In this document: positions 1 through 7,158 of the stretch, piece after piece | Layout of the letters: the number at the start of each line of letters is the position of its first letter | Numbering within the stretch: the stretch's first letter is position 1 | From: Pseudomonadota bacterium | GTDB taxonomy: Bacteria; Desulfobacterota; Desulfovibrionia; Desulfovibrionales; Desulfovibrionaceae | Length of the DNA: 42,311 nt | Assembly: GCA_023433925.1 (NCBI GenBank) | Contig: JAEYTO010000102.1 | Coordinates: forward strand, 1-42,311 | Direction of reading: 5' to 3' | Notes under the pieces: model-generated | The model's input: the letters and a program-made list of their open reading frames with translations, nothing else | Told to the model about the DNA's origin: nothing | Databases searched by the model: none | Program-made: the position numbers and the translations under genes

Positions 1-2
1 GC

Positions 3-125
3 CGTTTGGTTCGCGATTACGAGCGCTTGCCAGAAACAGTGGCCGGGCTTCACTTCGTGGCCTTTGCCTGCCTTATGCTGGCCAAGGTCGCTACTCTTTT
101 CACGGCGGTTCATAACAGCCTCTAG
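3..125 (+). CDS. IS5-family transposase, C-terminal fragment
   Basis: The frame opening at base 3 gives 40 residues and a TAG stop. The segment begins RLVRDYERLPETVAGLHF and continues VAFACLMLAK, which resembles the last residues of IS5-type DDE transposases (an Arg/Tyr/Glu-rich helix followed by a hydrophobic helix). The rest of the gene lies outside the window, so it cannot be said whether the copy is intact. The last codons run into an 18-base sequence that recurs, inverted, at 40293, so the coding region overlaps the right terminal inverted repeat. Family is from memory of C-terminal motifs; the subgroup is uncertain. Confidence 0.7.
   Translation, partial: RLVRDYERLPETVAGLHFVAFACLMLAKVATLFTAVHNSL
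107..124 (-). repeat. Right terminal inverted repeat of the IS5-type element
   Basis: The reverse complement reads TAGAGGCTGTTATGAACC and is identical over 18 bases to 40293-40310. It sits at the end of the transposase frame, where the right end of an insertion sequence is expected. The outer TA is probably the duplicated target dinucleotide rather than part of the repeat. Confidence 0.7.
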
Positions 126-452
126 GCTCATGACGGCGGATGCAGGCCGCCGATACGGCCGCGGGCGCTCCTGCAAGCGCTGTTCGCCATGCGTGCACGT
201 CTTCGCCTGTCGCGCACGGTGTTTCCACCACCAGCGCTCCCTGGCATGCTTGGCGGGGAGGAGCCGTGCAGCAATCCGGAAGCGTAACCGCGATGGTTTG
301 CCGCTGGCCCGGCGAGGGTTTGGCCGGCGAGGGAAATCAAGCGCCGGACCCTTGGTATCCGCGAAATGTTGCCGGCAGGTGGCTCCCATGCCGACGGCAT
401 GCTAATGAATGGGCGGACGATGCCGTCCCGGAAGGTTGCTGAAGGAGACCCA
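126..452. other. Gap between IS end and diadenylate cyclase gene
   Basis: High-GC sequence with no convincing gene; the overlapping reading frames are short and Arg/Ala-rich. A small perfect inverted repeat (CATGCCG/CGGCATG) lies at 388-401. No clear promoter is visible. The IS insertion may have separated the downstream gene from its original upstream region. Confidence 0.4.
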
Positions 453-1064
453 ATGCCTCACAAGGTGGATGCCAAGCATGGGCTGGATGCCTCGCCGCTC
501 ATACCTGGCCTCAAGGCCACGAAGGTCGATATCCGTGTGCTTGAGCAGGTCGTGCTCCTGGGCATCGAGATCGCCAGGGAGGGCCGCGAGGGGCGCAGGA
601 TCGGAACCATCATGACCTTGGGTGACGCCCAAAGCGTCCTGAAGCATTCGCATTGCCTCATTCTCGATCCGCTCCTTGGCCATGCGGACAAGGTCAAGCA
701 TGTCAGCAGCTCGGGCCTTCGCGAGACGGTCAAGGAACTGGCCCAGCTCGACGGGGCCTTCGTCATCTCGGACGAGGGCGTGGTCCTCTCGGCCTGCCGC
801 TTCATCGACACGAGCCATGCTGGAGTGAAGGTCCCGCTGGGGCTCGGCACGCGGCACATGGCAGGAGCGTCGATCTCGAAGCGGACCGGCTGCGTCGCCG
901 TGGTGGTGTCCAAGAGCAGCTGGGTCAGGGTATTCGAGGCCGGCGAGATCGCCAGCGAGATCATCCCCGATATCTGGCTGATCTCGAAGTTCGGAACGCA
1001 CATCATGGGCAGGTACAGCGAGGCGACCAGCAAGGATCTGAGGATCTTCTCCAAAAACAGTTGA
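453..1064 (+). CDS. Stand-alone diadenylate cyclase (DisA_N/DAC domain)
   Basis: 203 aa. The protein probably makes the second messenger c-di-AMP from two ATP. The DAC fold is marked by the DGA motif (D100-A102) and GTRH (132-135) followed by a run of beta-forming segments ending in VRVFEAGEI. There is no transmembrane segment as in CdaA and no DisA linker or helix-hairpin-helix region, so it is a soluble single-domain version with a roughly 90-residue N-terminal extension. The third residue of the usual RHR/T motif is Met (RHM). The ATG at 453 is chosen over an upstream in-frame start at 366 because GAAGGAG lies 5-8 bases before it. It is flanked by the IS fragment and by greA on the other strand, so context says little. 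The domain is clear; the activity is inferred. Confidence 0.8.
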   Translation: MPHKVDAKHGLDASPLIPGLKATKVDIRVLEQVVLLGIEIAREGREGRRIGTIMTLGDAQSVLKHSHCLILDPLLGHADKVKHVSSSGLRETVKELAQLDGAFVISDEGVVLSACRFIDTSHAGVKVPLGLGTRHMAGASISKRTGCVAVVVSKSSWVRVFEAGEIASEIIPDIWLISKFGTHIMGRYSEATSKDLRIFSKNS

Positions 1065-1401
1065 GCAGGGCGGGCAAGCCAGGCTTGTATCCGGCAGGAT
1101 CGAGGCTGGGCGCGCAGGCGGGCCGTTTCCCGGAGTCCGCCTGGCGATCTGCTGATCCGGATTGCGCAGGCCAGGGCGGGCCGAGGGGCGAAGCATCCTG
1201 AGCAATGCGTAAGTCTTGCTCAAGCATTGCGGAGTTTAAAACCGGGCCGCTTCTCCACCAGTCTTCAGGAGGCCTGCGCCCGCCATGGCCGCGCAGCGGT
1301 CGTTGAATGGGTTCCCGCCAACGGCGCCGGTCCGGCCGCGCCATGCTCCGATCCTGCCGGAAGAGAATCGTGCGTCATGCCGATCGGGAGATCAGCTTCG
1401 A
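1065..1401. other. Convergent gap, diadenylate cyclase / greA
   Basis: About 340 bases between two convergent genes. A weak imperfect repeat around 1203-1231 (AATGC...GCATT) is the only structure noticed. No canonical hairpin plus T-tract is seen and no gene is supported. Confidence 0.35.
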
Positions 1402-1884
1402 TCAGGAGGCCTCTCCGTTGAAGCGGATGGAGATGATTTCGTAATTGATCCTGCCGCGCGGGGCATCCACGACGATCTCGTCGCCGACTTCCTTGCCAAG
1501 AAGGGCCTGGCCCACCGGTGACTGGATGGAGATACTACCCTTAGAGGGCTCGGCCTCGTCCGGGCCGAGCAGCTTGTAGCGCTTCTGCTCGCCCGTATCC
1601 AGGTCTTCGATCTCGACGGTGGCTCCGAAGATGGCCTTGTCGCCGCTCAAGGTTTTCAGGTCGATGATGTTGAAGTGCGGCATGCGCGACTCGATGAAGT
1701 TGATGCGCGCCTCAAGCAGGCCCAACCGCTCGCGGGCGGCATGATAGCCGCTGTTCTCGCGCAGATCGCCCTCCGCGCGGGCGTCGGCGATGGCCTGAAT
1801 GATCTCGGGCCGCTCGCTCTTCATGCCCTGCAACTCTTTCTCCAGGCGTTGGAACCCCTCGACGGAAATGGGGATGCTGCTCAT
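1402..1884 (-). CDS. greA: Transcription elongation factor GreA
   Basis: 160 aa, the usual GreA length. It rescues backtracked RNA polymerase by stimulating cleavage of the transcript 3' end through the secondary channel. The N-terminal coiled coil (about 1-75) carries the tip motif GDLRENSGYHAARE, corresponding to the acidic D..E tip of GreA. The C-terminal FKBP-like domain (about 80-158) contains VGDEIVVDAPRG and ends YEIISI. The ATG at 1884 is preceded by a TAGGA-type ribosome site. It is monocistronic, with convergent and divergent neighbours. An unusual terminator-like hairpin lies about 130 bases upstream on the opposite strand. Confidence 0.95.
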   Translation of the reverse strand: MSSIPISVEGFQRLEKELQGMKSERPEIIQAIADARAEGDLRENSGYHAARERLGLLEARINFIESRMPHFNIIDLKTLSGDKAIFGATVEIEDLDTGEQKRYKLLGPDEAEPSKGSISIQSPVGQALLGKEVGDEIVVDAPRGRINYEIISIRFNGEAS

Positions 1885-2017
1885 GTTCCTACCGTGCCTT
1901 ATCTTTACGATGAATGGTTTTGACCCGGACTGGAAAGCCGGGTGATTTCCCGGTCAGGCGTAACGCTTCCAGGCAAGTCTTCGGTGACGCCGTGTCGGCT
2001 GCCGCAAATATAAAGAG

Positions 2018-2046
2018 CCGAGAGGCACGCCTCTCGGTCCTTTTTT
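2018..2046 (+). terminator. Rho-independent terminator (plus strand)
   Basis: A perfect 8-bp stem (CCGAGAGG / CCTCTCGG) with a 4-base loop is followed by TCC and six T. The T-run is on the plus strand only, so it would stop a plus-strand transcript. No protein gene ends here; greA upstream runs the other way. It may close an unannotated small RNA from about 1890-2046 or stop antisense transcription into the greA promoter region. Confidence 0.7.
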
Positions 2047-2485
2047 CGTATGATTCCTCGGAACAGCCCCGCCCTGTGGTCTCAGGGCAGACATCGCTTT
2101 TTCGTCCGTCCGGAAATCCGCCGTTTTTTAATATTAGACTTTAGACGCCCGACTCGACAAGCTTTTTGTGGGCTTTCCACCGCTCGACCAGCAACAGTGA
2201 CCAGCAGCAATAGGCTTCCTCTCGCCATGTTGTCCCAAGCCGTTTGACTTTGAAACGCTCGCTCCGGCGTTGACGGCGCAGGTGAATTGCGCCTACGCCT
2301 ACGCGGCGGCAAGCCATGCCGACACATGGCTTGCAGAGCATTTTCAAAAGCAAATACTCTAGCCTCGCGTGCGCCCAAGAGCCCCTGTCGGCCGGCAATC
2401 TCCGCCGGCAATCTCCGCCGGCAATCTCCGCCGGGCCTGAGGGTGGAAGGCCGCCATGGCTTTCTCTTTACGTCTGGAGGGATGC
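2047..2485. other. Intergenic region upstream of the flavoprotein gene
   Basis: No gene is assigned with confidence. It holds a perfect 10-bp inverted repeat at 2309-2318/2325-2334 (GCAAGCCATG, 6-base loop) followed by a short T-run, and a three-copy 13-bp tandem repeat at 2392-2430. Around 2100-2150 the sequence is AT-richer. A minus-strand frame at 2141-2398 has a protein-like C-terminal half but no good start and is not called. Confidence 0.4.
2392..2430. repeat. Three-copy 13-bp tandem repeat
   Basis: The unit CCGGCAATCTCCG is repeated three times without mismatch, followed by a partial CCGGG. It lies about 55 bases upstream of the flavoprotein start and could be a copy-number-variable element. 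Confidence 0.85.
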
Positions 2486-3712
2486 GTGAGCCTTGGGAAG
2501 TGGGATGTGCTCGTTCTCGGCGCCGGAGCCTCGGGACTCGTGTGCGCGCTGGAGGCGGCCAGGCGCGGCAGGCGCACGGCCGTGGTGGATCATGCCGCCA
2601 GGATCGGCCGCAAGCTGCGCCTGACCGGCGGCGGCAAGTGCAACTTCACCAACCTGGATGTCTCGGCCGACAACTACGAATCCGGGAATCCCCACTTCTG
2701 CAAGTCGGCCCTGGCTCGTTTCGACCAGTACGCGACAATGGACCTGCTGGCCTCCCATGGCGTCGCCTGGGAGGAGCGCGAGCACGGCAGGCTGTTCTGC
2801 CTAGGCGGCGCCGGCGAGATCGCCGGGCTCCTGACGACTTTATGCAAACGCGAGGGGGTGGAGTTCCTCCTGGAGCGCGCGGTTCGCGGGGCATGCCGGC
2901 TGTCAGGGCAAGCCGGACTCGGTGGGCGAGGCAAGACAGGCGGGCAGGACAGACCGGACGAGGCTTTCCGGGTCGCCACGGACCAGGGCGATCTCGCGGC
3001 CTCGTCCCTCGTGGTGGCCACGGGCGGACCGGCCTGGCCCCAGGCGGGCGCCACCGGTATCGGCCTGGACATCGCCCGGAGCTTCGGGTTGGCCGTGGTG
3101 TCTCCCCGGCCGGCGCTCGTGCCGCTGGTCATGGCCGGGGATTGGCCGCTGGCCGGGCTGGCCGGCTTGGCTCTGCCTGTGACCGTGCGCATCGGCGACA
3201 AGGCCTTCTCGGACCACCTCCTGTTCACGCACAAAGGCCTGAGCGGCCCGGCGGCCCTGCAAGCCTCGCTCTACTGGCGTTCGGGCCTGGAGCTGGTCAT
3301 CGACTTCCTGCCCGGCGCGGGACTGTCCGAATTCCTGGACGGGCTCCCGGACCGCAAGGTCAAGCTGCGCAACGCCCTGGCCAGGCTCTTCCCGGCCAGG
3401 CTGGCGGCGGCTTTATGCGGTCCTGGGCTCGGCGAGCGGGCCGTGGCCGGGCTGACGCATGCGGAGCGCGAGGCCGTCCTGGCCAGCGTGCATGCCCACA
3501 CCGTCACGCCCCAAGGCACGGAAGGCTTTACCAAGGCCGAGGTTACGGCCGGAGGCGTCGATACCCGCGAGCTGTCCTCCAAGACCATGGAGGCCAAGAA
3601 CGTCCCCGGCCTTTTCTTCATCGGCGAGGTCGTGGACGTCACGGGCTGGCTTGGAGGCTACAATCTCCAGTGGGCCTGGGCCTCGGGCTTCGCCGCCGGC
3701 CAGCACGCCTGA
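2486..3712 (+). CDS. NAD(P)/FAD-dependent oxidoreductase, BaiN/HI0933 family
   Basis: 408 aa from the GTG start. The FAD-binding Rossmann motif GAGASGL is at 12-18, followed by the family signature GRKLRLTGGGKCNFTN near 40-55. The C-terminal part has the second FAD-contact region (FFIGEVVDVTGWLGGYNLQWAW). This is the usual length and architecture of the HI0933/BaiN/RdsA group of flavoproteins, whose substrates are mostly unknown; BaiN acts on bile-acid intermediates in gut clostridia, which does not transfer here. The GTG at 2486 is preferred because GGAGG lies 5 bases upstream and the protein then begins just before the Rossmann strand. An ATG at 2456 would add 10 residues. It stands alone; the next genes are convergent. 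Confidence 0.85.
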   Translation: MSLGKWDVLVLGAGASGLVCALEAARRGRRTAVVDHAARIGRKLRLTGGGKCNFTNLDVSADNYESGNPHFCKSALARFDQYATMDLLASHGVAWEEREHGRLFCLGGAGEIAGLLTTLCKREGVEFLLERAVRGACRLSGQAGLGGRGKTGGQDRPDEAFRVATDQGDLAASSLVVATGGPAWPQAGATGIGLDIARSFGLAVVSPRPALVPLVMAGDWPLAGLAGLALPVTVRIGDKAFSDHLLFTHKGLSGPAALQASLYWRSGLELVIDFLPGAGLSEFLDGLPDRKVKLRNALARLFPARLAAALCGPGLGERAVAGLTHAEREAVLASVHAHTVTPQGTEGFTKAEVTAGGVDTRELSSKTMEAKNVPGLFFIGEVVDVTGWLGGYNLQWAWASGFAAGQHA

Positions 3713-3904
3713 AGGCGCGATTGTCGTTTCGGAACGGGTTGGGGCTCGGAGCGGCTTGCGCTTGAACTGGAAGAGAGCGCTGTTCATCCAACCTCCTCCC
3801 GCAAGGGAAAATGCGGGCTCCAAGGGCCGCCTTGTCAGGATCGGGCCTTGGTGGGTGGGGTCTGGGGAGGGCGAAGCCTTCCCGGTCTTCGTGCAAGACC
3901 ACGC

Positions 3905-4294
3905 TTAGCGCGACAGGCCGATGATTCCCCGCCGGCCCAGCTCGCGCAGGTAGGCGGCCATGGACACCTCGGCCTCGCGCTCGTGCAGGCCGTAGCGCGC
4001 GGCGAGCATGGCCGCCAGCTCCTGCGCGGTGCTCCGTCCGTCGAGCCAGCCCCAGACGGCCGAGCCCATCTCGTCCAGCTCCAGCACGCGCCGCATGGGC
4101 GCGTCCGAGCGGCCCAGTCTTCTGGCCATGCCCGCGATGAAAGGCCTGAGCGCCACGGGATAGCTGACGCGCACCAGCCCTCCATCCGTGTGCTCGATCA
4201 GGACATCTTGGCTGACCACGGGCCTGTACGCCAAGGCCTCGGCCCGGCTCATCTCCGGCTTGGCGACGGGCTTCCTCCGGCTAAACAGTCCCAT
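3905..4294 (-). CDS. PqqD-like protein (RiPP recognition fold)
   Basis: 129 aa. PqqD-type proteins are small winged-helix chaperones that bind a precursor peptide and present it to a modifying enzyme. Residues about 30-129 show the PqqD pattern: RPVVSQDV, then VLELDEMGSAVWGWLDGRSTAQEL, then a C-terminal helix with YLRELGRRGII. The N-terminal 25 residues are an extra basic leader. It is the last gene of the seven-gene operon, and its start overlaps the preceding gene by 14 bases. No radical-SAM maturase or precursor peptide is visible nearby, so the partner is unknown. Solitary PqqD-like proteins also occur beside transporters. Fold assignment is good; role is open. Confidence 0.75.
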   Translation of the reverse strand: MGLFSRRKPVAKPEMSRAEALAYRPVVSQDVLIEHTDGGLVRVSYPVALRPFIAGMARRLGRSDAPMRRVLELDEMGSAVWGWLDGRSTAQELAAMLAARYGLHEREAEVSMAAYLRELGRRGIIGLSR

Positions 4295-5159
4295 AGGCCT
4301 CCACCACCTTCTTGATCATGGCCTCATCCAGCGGCCGCATGCCACGGGCCTCGACGCACAAGAGCCTGTTGCGCCCCTCGGGCTTCCAGACGCGCAGATA
4401 GGCATACGCCGGCCGCCGGAGCGCCAGGGCCGCGGTCCGGGTGAGCCGTCCCGGAGGCAATGGACTGCGCCAGGTCACGCTCTCGGGCTCACCGGTTTCC
4501 TCGACCATGAGGCCATGGTGGGAAACGAGAGCCTTGAAGTGCGCGCGACTCCAATGGACCAGACCACGGCCGGCCAGGAGCACGTCGGCGGGCGCGAGTC
4601 GGTGCAGAATGAGCCGCTGTTCCTTGTGGCGCAGGATCAGCCGATAGCGGCCGGGCTGGAGAGAATATTCCTCCAGGCCATGGTCGCCCGGAGTCAGGGC
4701 GCGCAGGTCGTACACAGCCCAAGGCACGAAGGCCTCGGCCAGATGGCAGCGCAGGGAGCCCAGGACGCTTGCGGTCTGCTCGGCCGGTCCGCCGCACTGG
4801 GCCAGGATGGCCGTGGATGAGGCGGCATGGAACAGGAGCGCGCCGAGGCCGCCCGCGTCCGGCCCACCCCAGGCGAAGGCGCGTGCCTCCAGCCCTTCGG
4901 CCGGGGACCAGCCGAGCGGGCCGTCCAGGGGCTTGATGCCATCGGACGCGCGGCCATGCGCCTTGGCCAGTCTGCGCAGGTGAGCGTCGAAGGAGAAGCG
5001 CCCGCGGATGCGGTTCCAGCGCACGTCGAGCACGGTCTTGAGGCCGTCGGCGAGCTGCAGGCGCTCGCGGCCCAGCGCGGCGAGCTCCCAGCCCGCCGGG
5101 CGCGTCAGGCTCAGGCCGTTCCAGGCCAGGAAATGCATGTCGTCGGGCAATCGGTCCAT
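4281..5159 (-). CDS. Unrecognised 292-aa cytoplasmic protein
   Basis: 292 aa without signal peptide or membrane segment. The N-terminal third (FLAWNGLSLTRPAGWELAAL ... LKTVLDVRWNRIRGRFSF) alternates strands in a way reminiscent of the Mog1/PsbP-like fold, but this is only an impression. Residues about 165-290 are Arg/Leu-rich with no known motif. The start ATG overlaps the stop of the OPT-like gene by one base (TGATG), and its 3' end overlaps the PqqD-like gene by 14 bases, so all three are probably translationally coupled. Being wedged between a membrane protein and a peptide-binding PqqD fold suggests a cytoplasmic partner of the transport system. No function is assigned. Confidence 0.7.
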   Translation of the reverse strand: MDRLPDDMHFLAWNGLSLTRPAGWELAALGRERLQLADGLKTVLDVRWNRIRGRFSFDAHLRRLAKAHGRASDGIKPLDGPLGWSPAEGLEARAFAWGGPDAGGLGALLFHAASSTAILAQCGGPAEQTASVLGSLRCHLAEAFVPWAVYDLRALTPGDHGLEEYSLQPGRYRLILRHKEQRLILHRLAPADVLLAGRGLVHWSRAHFKALVSHHGLMVEETGEPESVTWRSPLPPGRLTRTAALALRRPAYAYLRVWKPEGRNRLLCVEARGMRPLDEAMIKKVVEAYGTV

Positions 5160-7120
5160 CAGTACGCCAGCTTGTTGAGGGAACTCAGGATGAGGGTGCA
5201 GCCCATGGCGAACATGCCCACCAGGCCCATGCCGCAGGAAAAGCCGGCCAGGAGCACTGGCGCGTACTGCCGCCAGGGTTTGCCGTAGCGCTTGAGGAAA
5301 TAGAAGCGGCCCAGGAGCGCGCCCGCGACCTCCAGCACGTGCGTGTGCGGCGTGGTCTGGCCGAGGCCGCGCACCAGGCCGTACACGAGCATGATCGGCA
5401 GGCCGAAGAGGTTGAGGATGTTGTAGAAGACAAGCCCGAGACCCAGGCCCGCGAGCACGATGGGCCCGCTCAAGGCCTGGAAGAAGAGCGAGTTGCCCTC
5501 CAGGGTCGAGGTCTGCATGAGCAGCGTGTTCAGGGCTTGCAGGTGCCACAGCTCCGCTGCGTAAGGGTAGGCCGCCGAGGGGATGGGCGCAAGCCGCCAC
5601 AGGAACTGCGAGAAGAGGATGCTGGCCACGAACACGATGGGCCAGGCGATGACCTCGGCCTTGATGATCCCGCGCAGGCTCGTGCCCGTCAGCTCGATCT
5701 GCCGGAACTCGAGCGTGGACTCGGCGTAGTTGTGGATGGGGATGGGCGCGTACCAGATCTCGATGCCCGAGTAGCCGAAGTAGCGCGCGCCGGCGATGAA
5801 CGAGGCCTCGCGCACCAGGGGCAGGGTCACGAACTGGCCCGTGATGCCCTCCATGCGCGCCGAGACGTAGGAGATGAATGGCGTGTAGATGAAGCCGTAC
5901 AGGGCGAAGAAGAACCAGGGAAAGCTCGGCACGAGAAGCACGCACAATGCGATGTAGGCCAGGGTGGAGAAGACGTAGATGCCGATGGACAGGAAGAAGT
6001 TGATGTCTCCGCGCTCGGGCTTGCCCTGCAGGAGCGTGCGCACCGAGGCCCGGTCCTTGCGCTCGCCGGAGCGGAAGGTCCGCAGCACGTGCCAGATGCC
6101 CAGCGCGCCGATGGCCAGGCCCAGTCCGATGGAAAAACTCAAGTAGAAGTCGAAGTTGTTGGCGAAGACCGTCTCCACGGTCTGCATGCCAGGCTGCCAG
6201 CGCCGCAAGAGCCCCTGCTCGCGCAGCACGGGGTTGGCCGCGAAGGTGAACAGCACGCCGATGCCGCCGCCTATGACCGCCCAGAAGGGCAGGACCATGC
6301 CGATGAACAGCAGTCCCAGGTCGAGCTGCAGGCCCGTGGCCACGGCCGGGAGCCAGCCCTGGGTGTAGGGCGTCAGCTCGATCCAGGGGATGGGGATGAT
6401 GCTGATGGGCTGGGTGAACACGAGGCCCGAGACCGTGGGCAGGAGTACGTAGACCGCGCCGAAGGCCAGGCCGATGACCCCGCCGATGGAGAACACCCGC
6501 CATTTCCAGCTCTTCTCGCGCTCCTCCGTGGACTCGGCCAGGGCCATGGTGCCCAGCGCGCCCACGGGCGCCATGGGGAAGGGCAGCCGCTCCACGTCCG
6601 AGGTCAGGCGGTACATGGCGTAACCCAGGCCGAATTGGTCGATGCGCTGGATGAGCTGCGCGCCGAACAGGAGCAGGATGGGGATGAGCCAGTCGCCGTG
6701 GAAGAAGGTCCGCCCGGCCAGGGCCTCGGAGCCGATGGCCGGGGCCACCCAATGGGGGATGTATTCCGAGAGCCCGAGCATGCGCGCGGCGTCGGACTGC
6801 ACGAGGTATTGCTGCCACAGGAGGCCCTGGAAGGGCGAGGCCAGGGCCGCGCCGGCCATGTAGTAGAGCAGGAAGATCTCCTGCTGCTTGAGCTGCGTGT
6901 AGGAGCGCTTGGCGATCTCGGCGAAGAGGATGATGGTCACCCAGCGCGCGGCCGGGCCGATTCCCTGGCCGATGACGAGCTGCAAGTACATGGAGCCGGG
7001 CATCATGAGGAAGCCGATGAAGATCGCGCCGACCACGGTCTTCCAGTCGAAGCCCTGCTCGAAGTGTTCGGGCGGGGTGAGCAGGTCGCGATATTCGCGG
7101 AGTTCCTTGTCCTCGTACAT
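5159..7120 (-). CDS. OPT-superfamily-like membrane transporter
   Basis: 653 aa with many hydrophobic segments from residue about 25 to the end, e.g. VVGAIFIGFLMMPGSMYL and IPIPWIELTPYTQGWL. The pattern of paired helices, Gly/Pro-rich loops and length fit the oligopeptide transporter (OPT) superfamily, which moves peptides or metal chelates. The first 24 residues are a charged cytoplasmic tail. ATG at 7120 is supported by a GGAA-type ribosome site. It is preceded by a related-looking 658-aa gene 38 bases upstream and followed by the 292-aa gene with a TGATG overlap. The substrate cannot be read from sequence; DUF6784/6785-type relatives are the main alternative. Confidence 0.65.
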   Translation of the reverse strand: MYEDKELREYRDLLTPPEHFEQGFDWKTVVGAIFIGFLMMPGSMYLQLVIGQGIGPAARWVTIILFAEIAKRSYTQLKQQEIFLLYYMAGAALASPFQGLLWQQYLVQSDAARMLGLSEYIPHWVAPAIGSEALAGRTFFHGDWLIPILLLFGAQLIQRIDQFGLGYAMYRLTSDVERLPFPMAPVGALGTMALAESTEEREKSWKWRVFSIGGVIGLAFGAVYVLLPTVSGLVFTQPISIIPIPWIELTPYTQGWLPAVATGLQLDLGLLFIGMVLPFWAVIGGGIGVLFTFAANPVLREQGLLRRWQPGMQTVETVFANNFDFYLSFSIGLGLAIGALGIWHVLRTFRSGERKDRASVRTLLQGKPERGDINFFLSIGIYVFSTLAYIALCVLLVPSFPWFFFALYGFIYTPFISYVSARMEGITGQFVTLPLVREASFIAGARYFGYSGIEIWYAPIPIHNYAESTLEFRQIELTGTSLRGIIKAEVIAWPIVFVASILFSQFLWRLAPIPSAAYPYAAELWHLQALNTLLMQTSTLEGNSLFFQALSGPIVLAGLGLGLVFYNILNLFGLPIMLVYGLVRGLGQTTPHTHVLEVAGALLGRFYFLKRYGKPWRQYAPVLLAGFSCGMGLVGMFAMGCTLILSSLNKLAY

Positions 7121-7158
7121 CCGGCTTCCGTTCCTTTCCGTGCGTCCCGCGCCGGACG

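Noticed and set aside
2141..2398. 85-aa minus-strand frame whose last 40 residues look protein-like
   Set aside because: No ribosome site, no convincing start and no recognised family; could be a decayed gene end.
2287..3765. 492-aa plus-strand frame overlapping the flavoprotein
   Set aside because: Low-complexity Arg/Gly-rich product; the flavoprotein frame has clear FAD motifs.
4281..6818. 845-aa minus-strand frame
   Set aside because: Only the last 292 residues are real; the rest is a shadow of the OPT-like gene.
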